From BOKV01 sp041739465 (GTDB lineage Bacteria > Pseudomonadota > Alphaproteobacteria > Rhizobiales > Rhizobiaceae), in assembly GCA_041739465.1 (NCBI GenBank), contig JBGSNX010000056.1, positions 8,694 through 72,693 on the forward strand: a stretch of DNA of 64,000 nt. Direction: 5' to 3'. Each line of letters starts with the position of its first letter. Positions within the stretch are counted from its first letter, which is position 1. Below, one piece after another: positions 16,505 to 26,025 of the stretch. The notes beneath the pieces were generated by a model that did no database searches, was not told where the DNA came from, and worked only from the letters and a program-made list of their open reading frames with translations. Both the position numbers and the translations under genes were made by a program.

Positions 16505-17218
16505 ATGCCCGGAAACAAAGAAGCTTTTCCCGTTGATTCAGAACTTGAAGTGGAATGGGTGGATGAAACCATCCCGCGATCGCGCCGTTTTGGCGATACC
16601 TACTTTTCGCAATATGGGGGCCGAGAGGAAACCAGCCAGGTCTATGTTGGGTGGAATGAATTGCCTGCACGCTGGCCGCAGAATGACCATTGCACCATTG
16701 CCGAACTCGGCTTTGGCACCGGGCTGAATTTTCTGGAATCTGTCCGGCAATGGCAAATGCATCGCAGGCCGGGATCAACATTCCATTTCATTTCTGTCGA
16801 GGCATTTCCACTTGGTCGGCAGGACCTGCAAAAGGCCCTGACCCGCTGGCCCGAACTTGAAGTCGAGGCCGCGGCTTTGGTATTGGCCTGGCATCACGAG
16901 AATGAATTGCTGGACGTGGAATACGCACCCGGCATTCGCCTCACCGTGCATTTTGACGATGCGCTTGCCGCCTTGCAGCGCCATGATTTCAAGGCTGACG
17001 CCTGGTATCTGGATGGTTTTGCGCCATCGCGAAATCCGCTGATGTGGTCAGCCGAACTGATGCAGGAAGTGTATTCGCACACCAAGGCAGGCGGCACTTT
17101 CACCACCTACACTTCGGCCGGATGGGTCAAACGCAATTTGCAATCGGCCGGATTTGAGGTTGAAAAACTGCCAGGCTTCGCCGCAAAACGCGAGATGCTG
17201 CGCGGGCGCAAAGCCTGA
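16505..17218 (+). CDS. mnmD: tRNA 5-methylaminomethyl-2-thiouridine methyltransferase MnmD
   Basis: 237 residues with the full DUF752/MnmC1 pattern: an RFGDTYFSQYGG segment near 28-39, the S-adenosylmethionine loop AELGFGTGLNFLE near 66-78, and WYLDGFAPSRNPLMW near 168-182. It methylates nm5s2U34 of tRNAs to mnm5s2U34, which tunes decoding. The start at 16505 lies just after an AGG and makes the divergent oxidoreductase start within about 20 bp. The length matches stand-alone MnmD rather than the fused MnmC. Confidence 0.88.
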   Translation: MPGNKEAFPVDSELEVEWVDETIPRSRRFGDTYFSQYGGREETSQVYVGWNELPARWPQNDHCTIAELGFGTGLNFLESVRQWQMHRRPGSTFHFISVEAFPLGRQDLQKALTRWPELEVEAAALVLAWHHENELLDVEYAPGIRLTVHFDDALAALQRHDFKADAWYLDGFAPSRNPLMWSAELMQEVYSHTKAGGTFTTYTSAGWVKRNLQSAGFEVEKLPGFAAKREMLRGRKA

Positions 17219-17224
17219 AACCAC

Positions 17225-17815
17225 TCACCCCCGAAGCATGATCGGGATACAGATTTCTTCCTCATCGCCAATGTGGCGGATGAAAAGCCTGTCGAGGCGC
17301 TGCGCTGCGTGAAGCAGCCCTTCGGTCTGCTTGAGCCATGCATTACGTTTCTGCGCGTCATTGCCCTCGGGACGAATCGTCAGATCATTCACCGCCTTTT
17401 CCAGCCCGTCCAAAACTTCGCCCAGCACCTTGTGGTCGCTGTCGAGAAGATCGAGCGGATTTTTCAGCTGAGCATGCGCCTTGAGGAAAACCGGGAAGAA
17501 ATAATCGTCTTCGATGTGGTGGTGCTGGTGCGAATGGTGGATCAACCGGCTGCCAAGGCTGCGGATTTGCGGCACGATCTGATGCAACCGCGTCGGTTCA
17601 TTCTCACCAAGTGCCTGTTCGCTCCACGCCGCAAGAGTTGCTGAGGCAGAAAGCAGGCCCTCATGGATCTGGGTCCAGAATTCTGGCTCGCCCGAAAAGC
17701 CGGGCATCAGGGCCCAGCGTTCTCTGGGCAACTCGAACAAGCTCTTGCGCAGCACCGGTGACAGGCAGGTGCGTTGCTCGACGTGATTTTCAGGGTCTTG
17801 GTAAACGTAAGCCAT
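17225..17815 (-). CDS. Hemerythrin HHE-domain protein
   Basis: 196 residues from the ATG at 17815; a longer start at 17893 would overlap the ABC gene. The core carries the hemerythrin ligand set: His-rich HSHQHHHIEDDYFFP, a later DSDHKVLGE and a C-terminal HIGDEEEICIP, enough for a non-haem di-iron centre. Such cytoplasmic proteins bind O2, NO or iron. It is the last gene on the strand after the ABC importer operon (37-bp gap) and may be co-transcribed. The functional tie to the importer is unclear. Confidence 0.82.
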   Translation of the reverse strand: MAYVYQDPENHVEQRTCLSPVLRKSLFELPRERWALMPGFSGEPEFWTQIHEGLLSASATLAAWSEQALGENEPTRLHQIVPQIRSLGSRLIHHSHQHHHIEDDYFFPVFLKAHAQLKNPLDLLDSDHKVLGEVLDGLEKAVNDLTIRPEGNDAQKRNAWLKQTEGLLHAAQRLDRLFIRHIGDEEEICIPIMLRG

Positions 17816-17852
17816 GCCCGCAAATAGGGCATCGTACTGTTTTTCGCAAATG

Positions 17853-20480
17853 CTACCGGGGCTTCTTGCCAAACACTCTGACGTATTCGGCAACGCCGCC
17901 TTTCGCCAGAGCTTTCGCCTGTTTCACCCAATCATCGCGCTCGATGCGGCCGGCGAATTTCAGGTGATCATCCACCCATTCGCGCTCGGCCTTTTTCCAA
18001 GATGCCACTTGCGCGAATGTGTAAACGCCAAGCCCGTTCAACAACGTTTCGAGCTTTGGCCCCACACCCGATATCAGCTTGAGATCATCCGGCTTGGATG
18101 GCTTCTTCATGGCCATCGGACGGCTGTCCTTGGGAGTTGGCGCCAGTTTTGCCACAGGCTTTGCAACGGTCTTTGCCACAGGTTTCAGCTCAGGCTTGAT
18201 CGCCAAAGCCTTTGCTGGCGTCTTGGCTGCGGGCGCTGTCTTGGCCTCCGCCTTTGGCCCGGAAGAGGACTTGCTCGCCGGTTTTGCCTTGCTTGCGCTG
18301 ACCAGATTGGCCATCGGCATAGCCGCGGCAGCAGCAATTGCCTTGGTCTTCGCGCCAGCTTTGACCTGAGGCTTGGGGTCGACTACAGCGATATCGTCAC
18401 CACGTTTCACCTGCGAAATCACCGGCTCCATTTCCGCCAGCACCTCGGCGGAAAGATGGCATTTGCTGTAATCGCCCGGTGCAATTTCCTTGAGCTCGGG
18501 AACCTTCGTCTCGCACAGATTGCCTGGCACGCGTGATTTCCAACGGCAACGGGTCTGGAACGGGCAACCTGGTGGCGGGTTGATTGCCGATGGAATGTCG
18601 CCTTCCAGAACGATGTGCTTTTTCTTGATCGATGTATCGGCGATCGGTACCGCCGATAACAGCGCCTCGGTATAGGGATGATATGGCGGCGAGAACACGG
18701 CTTCGGTCGGGCCGCTTTCCACGACATGCCCCAGATACATCACGACTACCCGGTCGGCGAGATAGCGCACGATGGAAAGGTCATGACTGATGAACAGCAT
18801 CGTGGTACGCCGCTCGCGCTGGATATCCATCAACAGTTCGGTCACCGCTGCCTGTACCGACACATCAAGCGCCGATACCGGCTCGTCAGCCACCACCACT
18901 TCCGGATTGCCGGCAAATGCCCGGGCGATGCCGATGCGCTGCTTCTGCCCGCCAGAAAGCTGGCGCGGCATGCGCCGCTCGAATTCGCGCGGCAGTTTCA
19001 CCAGGTCAAGGAGTTCGAACATCCGGTTGCGGCGCTCTGCATCGGTCTTGCCGACGCCGAATTTTTCCAGCACCCGGACAATCTGGTCGCCCACCCGCAT
19101 GGAGGGGTTGAGCGTGTCAAACGGGTTCTGGAACACCATCTGGATGGAGCGCAACGTTTTCTTGTCGCGGTTGGTGGTCTCGATCGTGCCGATTTCCTTA
19201 CCGGACAATTTGACGTGGCCGGAAGTCTTGGTCTCAAGCCCCATCAGAACCTTGGCCAGTGTCGATTTCCCGCAGCCCGATTCGCCCACAAGCGCCACCG
19301 TTTCCGCCTCGCGCGCGGTAATCGTCACGTCCTCATTGGCCTTGACGGTGCGCACATCGCCGCCACCGAAAATCGCATTGCCTGAAACGCTGTAGTATTT
19401 TTTCATGTCGCCAATATCGAGAACGACATCGCCCGGTGCAGCCTTGGTAAGGCGCTGCTTGATCTGTGGCTGAGCGGTCCAGTCGATTTCCTCATGCCGC
19501 AGGCAGCGGGACGCGTGTATCCCCTCGCCCTTGACCGGTACCATCGGAATATCTGCCACGTTGCAAAGGCCATCCTTGAAAAAGCTGCAGCGCGGGGCAA
19601 AGTTGCACCCACGCGGCAGCTCGTGCGGCAATGGCAATTGTCCCGGAATGGCGATCAGTGGGCGCTCGTTCTTGTCAGCACCGGGCAGTGGTATCGAGCG
19701 GAAAAGGCCTTGCGTATAGGGATGGCGCATGCGGTCAAACACATCGCGGATAGAGCCGGTTTCCACCGCTTCGCCCGAATACATTACGGTAATGCGGTTG
19801 CACACTTCCAGCACCAGTCCCAGATTGTGGCTGATGAAAAGCATCGAAGTGCCAAAGCGCTTGCCAAGGTCCTTGACCAGTTCGACGATGCCTGCCTCGA
19901 CCGTGACATCGAGCGCAGTTGTCGGCTCATCAAGAATGAGAAGTTTCGGCTTTGACAACAGCGCCATTGCGATGACGATGCGCTGCTGCTGGCCACCGGA
20001 TATCTGGTGCGGATAGGCCTTCATGATGCGGCGTGGATCGGGCAGACGTACCGCTTCCAGCATTTCAATGGCGCGCTTTTCCGCCTCACCTTCACTGACT
20101 TTGTCGTGGATCAGCGAAACTTCCATCAATTGCCGGCCGACCTTCATTGCCGGGTTGAGGCTGGCCATCGGCTCCTGGTAGATCATCGCGACTTCATTGC
20201 CGCGAATTTCCTGCAGCCGCTTTTCGCTCATGCTTGCCATGTCCTCGCCGAGGAACTTGATCGAACCCGAGGTGATGCGTCCATTCTTGCCGAGGTAGCG
20301 CATGACGCCAAGCGCCACGGTGGACTTGCCACAGCCAGATTCGCCCACGAGGCCCATGGCATCGCCCGGCATGACCTTGCAGGAGAAATCCATCACCGCC
20401 GGGATCTCGCCATGGCGTGTGAAGAACGAAATGTTCAAATTCTCGATTTCAAGGACAGGCGTTTGTTGCGAAGCAGACAT
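17853..20480 (-). CDS. Peptide-type ABC importer ATPase, DppD-DppF fusion with NuoE-like HhH tail
   Basis: 875 residues. Two complete ABC ATPase domains (about 1-330 and 350-670) each have Walker A GESGCGKST, a signature (LSGGQKQRI or SGGQQQRI), Walker B DEP and the C-terminal Cys-rich oligopeptide-transporter tail. Then come a ~105-residue Ala/Lys/Pro linker and a ~75-residue helix-hairpin-helix domain (LKLISGVGPKLETLLNGLGV, ending VFGKKPR). That tail looks like the C-terminal extension of rhizobial NuoE. It energises the importer with the permeases upstream (4-bp gap). Confidence 0.9.
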   Translation of the reverse strand: MSASQQTPVLEIENLNISFFTRHGEIPAVMDFSCKVMPGDAMGLVGESGCGKSTVALGVMRYLGKNGRITSGSIKFLGEDMASMSEKRLQEIRGNEVAMIYQEPMASLNPAMKVGRQLMEVSLIHDKVSEGEAEKRAIEMLEAVRLPDPRRIMKAYPHQISGGQQQRIVIAMALLSKPKLLILDEPTTALDVTVEAGIVELVKDLGKRFGTSMLFISHNLGLVLEVCNRITVMYSGEAVETGSIRDVFDRMRHPYTQGLFRSIPLPGADKNERPLIAIPGQLPLPHELPRGCNFAPRCSFFKDGLCNVADIPMVPVKGEGIHASRCLRHEEIDWTAQPQIKQRLTKAAPGDVVLDIGDMKKYYSVSGNAIFGGGDVRTVKANEDVTITAREAETVALVGESGCGKSTLAKVLMGLETKTSGHVKLSGKEIGTIETTNRDKKTLRSIQMVFQNPFDTLNPSMRVGDQIVRVLEKFGVGKTDAERRNRMFELLDLVKLPREFERRMPRQLSGGQKQRIGIARAFAGNPEVVVADEPVSALDVSVQAAVTELLMDIQRERRTTMLFISHDLSIVRYLADRVVVMYLGHVVESGPTEAVFSPPYHPYTEALLSAVPIADTSIKKKHIVLEGDIPSAINPPPGCPFQTRCRWKSRVPGNLCETKVPELKEIAPGDYSKCHLSAEVLAEMEPVISQVKRGDDIAVVDPKPQVKAGAKTKAIAAAAAMPMANLVSASKAKPASKSSSGPKAEAKTAPAAKTPAKALAIKPELKPVAKTVAKPVAKLAPTPKDSRPMAMKKPSKPDDLKLISGVGPKLETLLNGLGVYTFAQVASWKKAEREWVDDHLKFAGRIERDDWVKQAKALAKGGVAEYVRVFGKKPR

Positions 20481-20484
20481 GGCG

Positions 20485-21642
20485 TCAATCCTTCAAAGAT
20501 TCTTCACGCAGTGCATCGGCCAGAAGATTGAGACCCAACACCAGGCTCATGAGTGCCAGTGCCGGCGACACGCCCTGCCAGGTGAACAGTCGCAGCTGTG
20601 CAATCTTGGACCCGTCCTTGATCGCCGTACCCCAGTCCGGGCTCTCTGAGCCCATGCCGAGGCCGAAGAAGCCCAGGGTGCCCAGAAGAATGGTGGTGTA
20701 ACCGATGCGCAGGCAGGCATCGACAATCAGCGGGCCGCGGGCATTGGGCAGGATTTCCCAAAGCATGATGTACCACGGGGCTTCGCCGCGCGTTTGCGCC
20801 GCCGAGACATAGTCGCGGGTCATGATGTCGAGGGTCAGGCCCCGCACGATGCGGAAAACACCGGGGCTGGACGCAAAAACCACCGCAACGAAAATGTTGA
20901 GTTCGTTCGGTTCGATGTGAACGATCCCCAGCGGATCGGCATCAAAAACCAGACCGACATACAGCCACAGGCCCAAAACCAGCGTCACCGCGACATAGAT
21001 CCAGACCTTTTCAGGCCGGGCGCTGAACTTGGTCCAGAACAGCGTGACAAAGAAAATCACCGGAAACATGAAGAAGAACCCGGCCATCACATACGGAATG
21101 GGCGTTTCCATAATCCCCGGCGTCACCAGCAGGTAAAAAAGCAGGATGACTGGGAATGCCAGAACCAGATTGGCAAGGAAAGACAGCGTGTTATCCACGC
21201 GCCCGCCAAAGTAACCAGCCGGCAATCCAAGCGTGATGCCGACAATGAACGCGATCAACGTTGCCGCTGGCGCGATGGTGAGAACAATCCGCGCGCCATG
21301 TACTACCCGGCTGAACACGTCGCGGGCCAATTGGTCGCCGCCAAGGTAAAATACGACGTTGGTTTCAGGATCGGTTGCACCGGGAATGGCATTCTTCATG
21401 GCCGATAGCTGAACCCTGGGGTCAACCGTCCCAATGATGTCTGCAAAAATTGCCGTGAACAACCAGAAGCCGCAAATCATGACGCCTACGACGCCGACCC
21501 GCGAACCCATGACTTGCCCGTAGAGGCCCAGCTTCTTTCGGAAGCTGAAACTGAGAAACATCATGGCTGCAAGTGAAAGCCAGACCGGCCAGAACCGGCC
21601 GATAATTCCCGCAATGATGCTGATTACGCCAACGCTTTCCAT
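20485..21642 (-). CDS. Peptide-type ABC importer permease, DppC-like
   Basis: 385 residues. It has an N-terminal OppC_N region and the BPD_transp_1 domain, including YVSAAQTRGEAPWYIM and the EAA-like loop GPLIVDACLRIGYTTIL. There are about six to eight helices; two extra hydrophobic segments around 190-240 enlarge the central part compared with a standard DppC of ~300 residues. It pairs with the DppB-like permease upstream (8-bp gap) and the fused ATPase downstream. Context suggests the substrate is a betaine-like or peptide-like amine rather than peptides. Confidence 0.88.
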   Translation of the reverse strand: MESVGVISIIAGIIGRFWPVWLSLAAMMFLSFSFRKKLGLYGQVMGSRVGVVGVMICGFWLFTAIFADIIGTVDPRVQLSAMKNAIPGATDPETNVVFYLGGDQLARDVFSRVVHGARIVLTIAPAATLIAFIVGITLGLPAGYFGGRVDNTLSFLANLVLAFPVILLFYLLVTPGIMETPIPYVMAGFFFMFPVIFFVTLFWTKFSARPEKVWIYVAVTLVLGLWLYVGLVFDADPLGIVHIEPNELNIFVAVVFASSPGVFRIVRGLTLDIMTRDYVSAAQTRGEAPWYIMLWEILPNARGPLIVDACLRIGYTTILLGTLGFFGLGMGSESPDWGTAIKDGSKIAQLRLFTWQGVSPALALMSLVLGLNLLADALREESLKD

Positions 21643-21650
21643 GAAATTTC

Positions 21651-22688
21651 CTAGCTCACCCGGATTCGCGGATTGAGGAACGCATATCCGATGTCGGAAA
21701 TGAGCTGTGTCATCAGCACCAGAACCACCGAAACCAGTCCGCAGGCCAGCACCATGTCGATGTCATTGTTCGAGGCAGCTTGCACCAGCAGATACCCAAA
21801 GCCCTTGTAATTGAACATGGATTCAACCACGACAACACCCGTCAAAAGCCATGGGAATTGCAGCATGATCACCGTGAAGGGGGCTATCAGGGCATTGCGC
21901 AGAGCGTGTTTCATGACCACCGCCCGGAAGCTCATGCCTTTAAGGCGAGCAGTGCGGATGTATTGAGAAGTCATGACTTCTGCCATCGAGGCCCGGGTCA
22001 TGCGCGCGATGTAGCCAATGCCATAGATTGCCATCGTCATGACCGGCAACGTGAAATTGTAGAACGAAACGCCTTGGGTCAAAGCCGTCGCTGCAGAACC
22101 GTTGAGCCAGCCAAGACCGGTCGCAAACAGTGCCGTGAACAGGACGCCTGACACGTATTCGGGCGTTGCTGTCGTGGCAATCGAGCCGATCGAGAGTGTG
22201 CGGTCGGTTTTGGAACCTTCGCGCATGCCGGCAAGAACGCCGATCAGCAGCGAAATTGGAACCATGGTGATCATCACCCAGAACATCAGAATGCCGGTCG
22301 CCCGCAATGACTCGCCCAATTTGGAGGCCACGGTGGTGCGAAACGCAGTCGAACAGCCAAAGTCTCCCTGCAACACACCCGAATAGGTTGGCACGGCAGG
22401 ATCATCACAATAGCGGAAACGCGGAACTTGCTGCCCTGTGGTGGGGTCCATTACGGGTTGCTTTTGGGCAAGGCCGATCCAGCGACCGTAGCGCACCAAA
22501 TAATTGTCGCGGTAGCCGTTTCGCTCCAGCCAACGGTTGAGGTCGTCTGCGGTGGCGCGCGATTCGGTTTGGAAAATGGCGAGTTTCTTGAGGTTCGGCT
22601 CAAGGTTCACGAACATGAACACCACGAAGCTGAGACAAAGCGCCGTCAGCGCCATGACCCCAAGTCGCTTGAGGATGAATCCGAACAT
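21651..22688 (-). CDS. Peptide-type ABC importer permease, DppB-like
   Basis: 345 residues from the ATG at 22688, preceded by AGGGGGA. The N-terminal FILKRLGVMALTALCLSFVVFMFV helix and the C-terminal EAA loop (RTARLKGMSFRAVVMKHALRNALIAP region) are typical of OppB/DppB permeases. Residues ~60-125 hold a periplasmic insert with two Cys. It lies between the substrate-binding protein gene, from which it is separated by a 108-bp gap with a hairpin, and the DppC-like gene. Confidence 0.9.
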   Translation of the reverse strand: MFGFILKRLGVMALTALCLSFVVFMFVNLEPNLKKLAIFQTESRATADDLNRWLERNGYRDNYLVRYGRWIGLAQKQPVMDPTTGQQVPRFRYCDDPAVPTYSGVLQGDFGCSTAFRTTVASKLGESLRATGILMFWVMITMVPISLLIGVLAGMREGSKTDRTLSIGSIATTATPEYVSGVLFTALFATGLGWLNGSAATALTQGVSFYNFTLPVMTMAIYGIGYIARMTRASMAEVMTSQYIRTARLKGMSFRAVVMKHALRNALIAPFTVIMLQFPWLLTGVVVVESMFNYKGFGYLLVQAASNNDIDMVLACGLVSVVLVLMTQLISDIGYAFLNPRIRVS

Positions 22689-22750
22689 CAACAATCCCCC
22701 TGTACGTGGCAACTGGCAAATCCCCTTGTAGTTTTTTTGTTGCCAGCCGT

Positions 22751-22782
22751 TGGAAAAAGGAGGGGCCCGGAAGGCCCCTCCT
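22751..22782 (-). terminator. Hairpin between binding-protein and permease genes
   Basis: GGAGGGGCC (22760-22768) pairs with GGCCCCTCC (22774-22782) over a five-base loop, and on the minus strand the stem is followed by CTTTTTCC. It sits 15 bp after the stop of the binding-protein gene. It is probably a partial terminator that lets the binding protein outnumber the membrane subunits, as is common in ABC operons. Confidence 0.75.
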
Positions 22783-22796
22783 GAAGGCGCAAAGCC

Positions 22797-24440
22797 TTAT
22801 TTGTCGAGCCAGACTGTTTCGAGATGCATTTCGAAGGTCTGGTGCATCGCGAGGTTCTTGACGTATGGCGCATGGTGGCGGTGCAGCTTGCGCCAGAAAG
22901 GCTGGATGATGATGCCAGATGCCTGAAGCGTGGCTTCAACATCCTTCATCAATTCCTTGCGCTTTGCTGCGTCTGCCACGGCGAGGGCCGCGTTCAGCTT
23001 GGCGTCGAAGTCAGGATCCGAGTAAGCTGCTTCGTTCCATGCTTCACCGGTGCGATAGGCGAGAGCCAGCACCTGAACACCGAGCGGACGCATGTTCCAT
23101 TCGGTTGTCGACCATGGGTATTTCAGCCAGTCGTTCCAGAACGATGATCCTGGAATGACGGTCCGCTTCACCTTGAAGCCTGCTTCACGGCACTGGGCCG
23201 CAATAACGTCGCCTGGGTTCTTGACGTATTCGGCGTCGTAGGAAATGAGGTCGAACTCATAGTCCATCTGGCCGGCTTCGGTCATCAGGGCCTTTGCCTT
23301 CTCAAGATCGCGACCTTCCGCTGGAAGTTCGAAATACTCGGGATGGATCTGGCAGACATGGTGGTTTTCGCCGACCGTGCCATCGCCATTGTAGCCAAGC
23401 TTGAGGACCGTGGCATTGTCCACTGCAAGCTGGAGAGCTTTGCGGACCTTGACATCATCATACGGCTTGTTGGCAACGTTCGTGCGCAGCACGATCGTGC
23501 TGGCGGTGACGACTTCCACGTTGACAAGGCCCATTCCGGTGAGAAGTTCAACGGTTTCGCCGGTTGTCTGGTAGTTGGAGTCAACTTCACCAGCTTCCAG
23601 GGCTGCAACGACCGCGTTTGCTTCCGCACCGTAGTCGATGAACTCGATGCCATCGAGGAACGGCTCGCCGCCCCACCATGTGAAGCCTTCACGGCGCTTG
23701 ACGACTGCCGATTTGCCGACATCGTAGGAGACCAGTTCGTAAGGACCGGTGCCCGGTGTCTTGAGCATGTCAGGTGCAGCGTCAAATCCACGGTGAACAA
23801 TCATCGCAGGATAGTCAGCCATGCCGGCAATGATGGTGATGTCGGACTGGCTGGTCTTGAGCTTGATGGTATAGTCGTCGACCTTGGTGATCGCGCCGTC
23901 TGCTACCTTGTCATCCTTGATCAGCGTGCCCACGCGGGCTGCCATCGAGTTGCCTTCGGCTTTCTTGTCGCACCAGCGGGTGATGTTGTAGATCACATCA
24001 TCAGCAGTGAAATCATCGCCGTTTGACCACTTCACGCCCTTGCGGACATTGAGGGTGTATTCGGTGGCGTCTTCGTTGATTTCCCAGCTTTCAAGCAGCT
24101 GGCCTTCAAACGTGAAATCCTTGGTGTAGCGAACGAGATACTCGTTGCACTGACGCATGACGTTGGCCATTTCGGACCAGTCGAACAGGCGCGGATCTTT
24201 CATTTCCTTGATGATCATCTGGATCTTCAGGACGCCGCCCTTCTTGCCTTCCTGGGCAAGAGCCTTGGTTGGCGCAGCTACGCCCAAGAGCGCATAGGCA
24301 GTTGCAGTCGTGGCACCGAATGCGCTGGCGAGCGCCAGGAATTCGCGGCGGTCTATCAGGCCTTTAGCAGTGTCTTTTGCCCAGCCAGACACCATATGGT
24401 GCATGGATTTGCCATTCATGTCTTTGAGTGTTTCCGTCAT
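22797..24440 (-). CDS. Family-5 extracellular solute-binding protein, Tat-type signal
   Basis: 547 residues from the ATG at 24440, which has GGGAGG five bases before it; the 613-residue frame extends too far upstream. A twin-arginine type signal (DRREFLALASAFGATTATAYALLG, about 35-60) precedes the mature protein, which is a peptide/nickel-type SBP_bac_5 chain with TADDVIYNITRW and a C-terminal HHAPYVKNL segment. It captures the substrate in the periplasm for the downstream DppBCDF-like genes. A Rieske oxygenase divergent from it suggests the ligand is a quaternary amine. Confidence 0.9.
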   Translation of the reverse strand: MTETLKDMNGKSMHHMVSGWAKDTAKGLIDRREFLALASAFGATTATAYALLGVAAPTKALAQEGKKGGVLKIQMIIKEMKDPRLFDWSEMANVMRQCNEYLVRYTKDFTFEGQLLESWEINEDATEYTLNVRKGVKWSNGDDFTADDVIYNITRWCDKKAEGNSMAARVGTLIKDDKVADGAITKVDDYTIKLKTSQSDITIIAGMADYPAMIVHRGFDAAPDMLKTPGTGPYELVSYDVGKSAVVKRREGFTWWGGEPFLDGIEFIDYGAEANAVVAALEAGEVDSNYQTTGETVELLTGMGLVNVEVVTASTIVLRTNVANKPYDDVKVRKALQLAVDNATVLKLGYNGDGTVGENHHVCQIHPEYFELPAEGRDLEKAKALMTEAGQMDYEFDLISYDAEYVKNPGDVIAAQCREAGFKVKRTVIPGSSFWNDWLKYPWSTTEWNMRPLGVQVLALAYRTGEAWNEAAYSDPDFDAKLNAALAVADAAKRKELMKDVEATLQASGIIIQPFWRKLHRHHAPYVKNLAMHQTFEMHLETVWLDK

Positions 24441-24775
24441 CAAAACCTCCCGGAAATGACGATTGCAGATAGCGATCACGCGGGATGCAGCGAACGCGAA
24501 CAAAACAGCTGTGCGATACCCCTCGTTGTTCAATGCAGCGGGACAGCCCTTCCGCCACACATCCGACTTGATCGCAACACAGTCGTTTGGCGAGGTCAAC
24601 ACCTGCTTTTTACATTTGACGCCGTTACGACACTTCATGCCGCTTTGTTACAGTGTTAGTGTCACTTCATGACAATTCACGACACGCGCGTCGTTCCGGG
24701 GCCTTCGCAATGGGTCGCCAAGCTGTCAGACTCAGCCGCAAGCCACGGATGTGAGCACCGCGAGGGAGTGAATCA
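24441..24775. promoter_or_regulatory. Divergent promoter region of the ABC and Rieske genes (335 bp)
   Basis: No gene is seen here. It holds two direct copies of CACTTCATG (24631-24639 and 24663-24671; 32 bp apart, close to three helical turns), the dyad TGTCACTTCATGACA (24660-24674) and a second dyad ACGAC-N6-GTCGT (24679-24694). These lie between the start points of both transcription units and are good operator candidates for the GlxA-family regulator encoded at 26026. Confidence 0.5.
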
Positions 24776-25957
24776 ATGAACACCCATGCAGCAATATCAA
24801 CGCTGGCGAGCCATGCTGGCGAACTGCGGCATGCCGCAGCACCCATTTCCCAAGCCACCGGCCTGCCCAACTGGCTTTATGCAGATCCTGCCGCAATCTC
24901 CCGCGAAAAGACGACGGTTTTTGCGCCCGGTTGGGCAGGCGTCGGATTTGCCAAGGACGTTCCAGCAAATGGCGATGTCAAGCCCATCACATTTCTGGGC
25001 GAGCCATTGCTCCTGGCGCGCGACCGGGACGGCAATGTCAAGGTTTTCCAGAACACCTGCCGCCACCGCGGCGTGGTGCTGGTGAGCGAACCAGGGTCCA
25101 CGACCGGCTTGCTGCGCTGCCCCTACCACGCCTGGTGCTACAACCTCAAAGGCGAACTCAAACAGACCCCGCATGTGGGCGGCCCCGGCATCCACGAGCA
25201 TGAGTCCATCGACAAGTCACAGCTTGGCCTCATCGAAATCCGCAGCCATGTTTTCCTCGATGTGGTTTTCGTGAACCTGGACGGCAAGGCAGCGCCCTTT
25301 GAAGAATATTTCGCAACGATGCTGGACCGCTGGAAAGACTTTGCAAAGCCGGTTCATTTCGGCGGCGGTGAATCATCTTTTGTGCTTGATGTCGCTACCA
25401 ACTGGAAACTGGCGGTGGAGAACTATTGCGAGAGCTACCACCTGCCCTTCATCCATCCCGGCCTCAACAGCTATTCAAGGCTTGAGGATCATGAAAACAT
25501 CCTGGGTGACGGTCCTTGGGCAGGGCAGCTGACGCATGTCTACAATGCCCAGTTGGACGAGCACGGCCGCAGCTTCGCAAAGTTCGCCGATCTGCCCGCA
25601 AGATGGGACCGCAACGCAGAATATCTGGCGGTGTATCCCAACGTGCTGCTTGGTGTGCACAAAGACCACGTCTTTGCAATGCTGCTGGAGCCGTTGGACG
25701 AAGGCCACACAAGGGAACATGTGGCACTGTACTATGCTTCACCGGAAATGACGCACGAAGCATTTCTTGAGATGCGCACCCGCAACGCCGACCTTTGGAA
25801 AAATGTCTTCCTTGAAGACATTTTTGTCGTTGAAAGCATGCAGAAAGGGCGCAAGGCTTCGTCCTTTGATGGCGGCCATTTCTCGCCGGTCATGGACGAG
25901 TCCACCCATCATTTCCACCGATGGATCGCAAACCGCTTTCTCGCGGCGGACCTGTGA
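24776..25957 (+). CDS. Rieske non-haem iron oxygenase, quaternary-amine type
   Basis: 393 residues. The Rieske 2Fe-2S ligands are Cys95, His97, Cys115 and His118 (CRHRG...CPYHAW). The mononuclear iron site is in NWKLAVENYCESYHLPFIHP with His222 and His227. Glu219 takes the bridging position that is Asp in most aromatic-ring dioxygenases; a Glu there is a mark of carnitine oxygenase CntA-like enzymes. The product probably hydroxylates an N-methyl group of a betaine, releasing formaldehyde. No reductase gene is adjacent, so electrons must come from elsewhere. The ABC importer is divergent. Confidence 0.85.
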   Translation: MNTHAAISTLASHAGELRHAAAPISQATGLPNWLYADPAAISREKTTVFAPGWAGVGFAKDVPANGDVKPITFLGEPLLLARDRDGNVKVFQNTCRHRGVVLVSEPGSTTGLLRCPYHAWCYNLKGELKQTPHVGGPGIHEHESIDKSQLGLIEIRSHVFLDVVFVNLDGKAAPFEEYFATMLDRWKDFAKPVHFGGGESSFVLDVATNWKLAVENYCESYHLPFIHPGLNSYSRLEDHENILGDGPWAGQLTHVYNAQLDEHGRSFAKFADLPARWDRNAEYLAVYPNVLLGVHKDHVFAMLLEPLDEGHTREHVALYYASPEMTHEAFLEMRTRNADLWKNVFLEDIFVVESMQKGRKASSFDGGHFSPVMDESTHHFHRWIANRFLAADL

Positions 25958-26025
25958 GCGCCTTGGCATTTCATTCGCCGTTGTGCTAACGACTTTGCGC
26001 TGAAGCTTCTCAAGAAGAAAACACC

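Noticed and set aside
20794..21408. 204-codon plus-strand frame rich in Arg/His/Glu
   Set aside because: It is antisense to the DppC-like permease; its odd composition is what the reverse of a hydrophobic gene gives.
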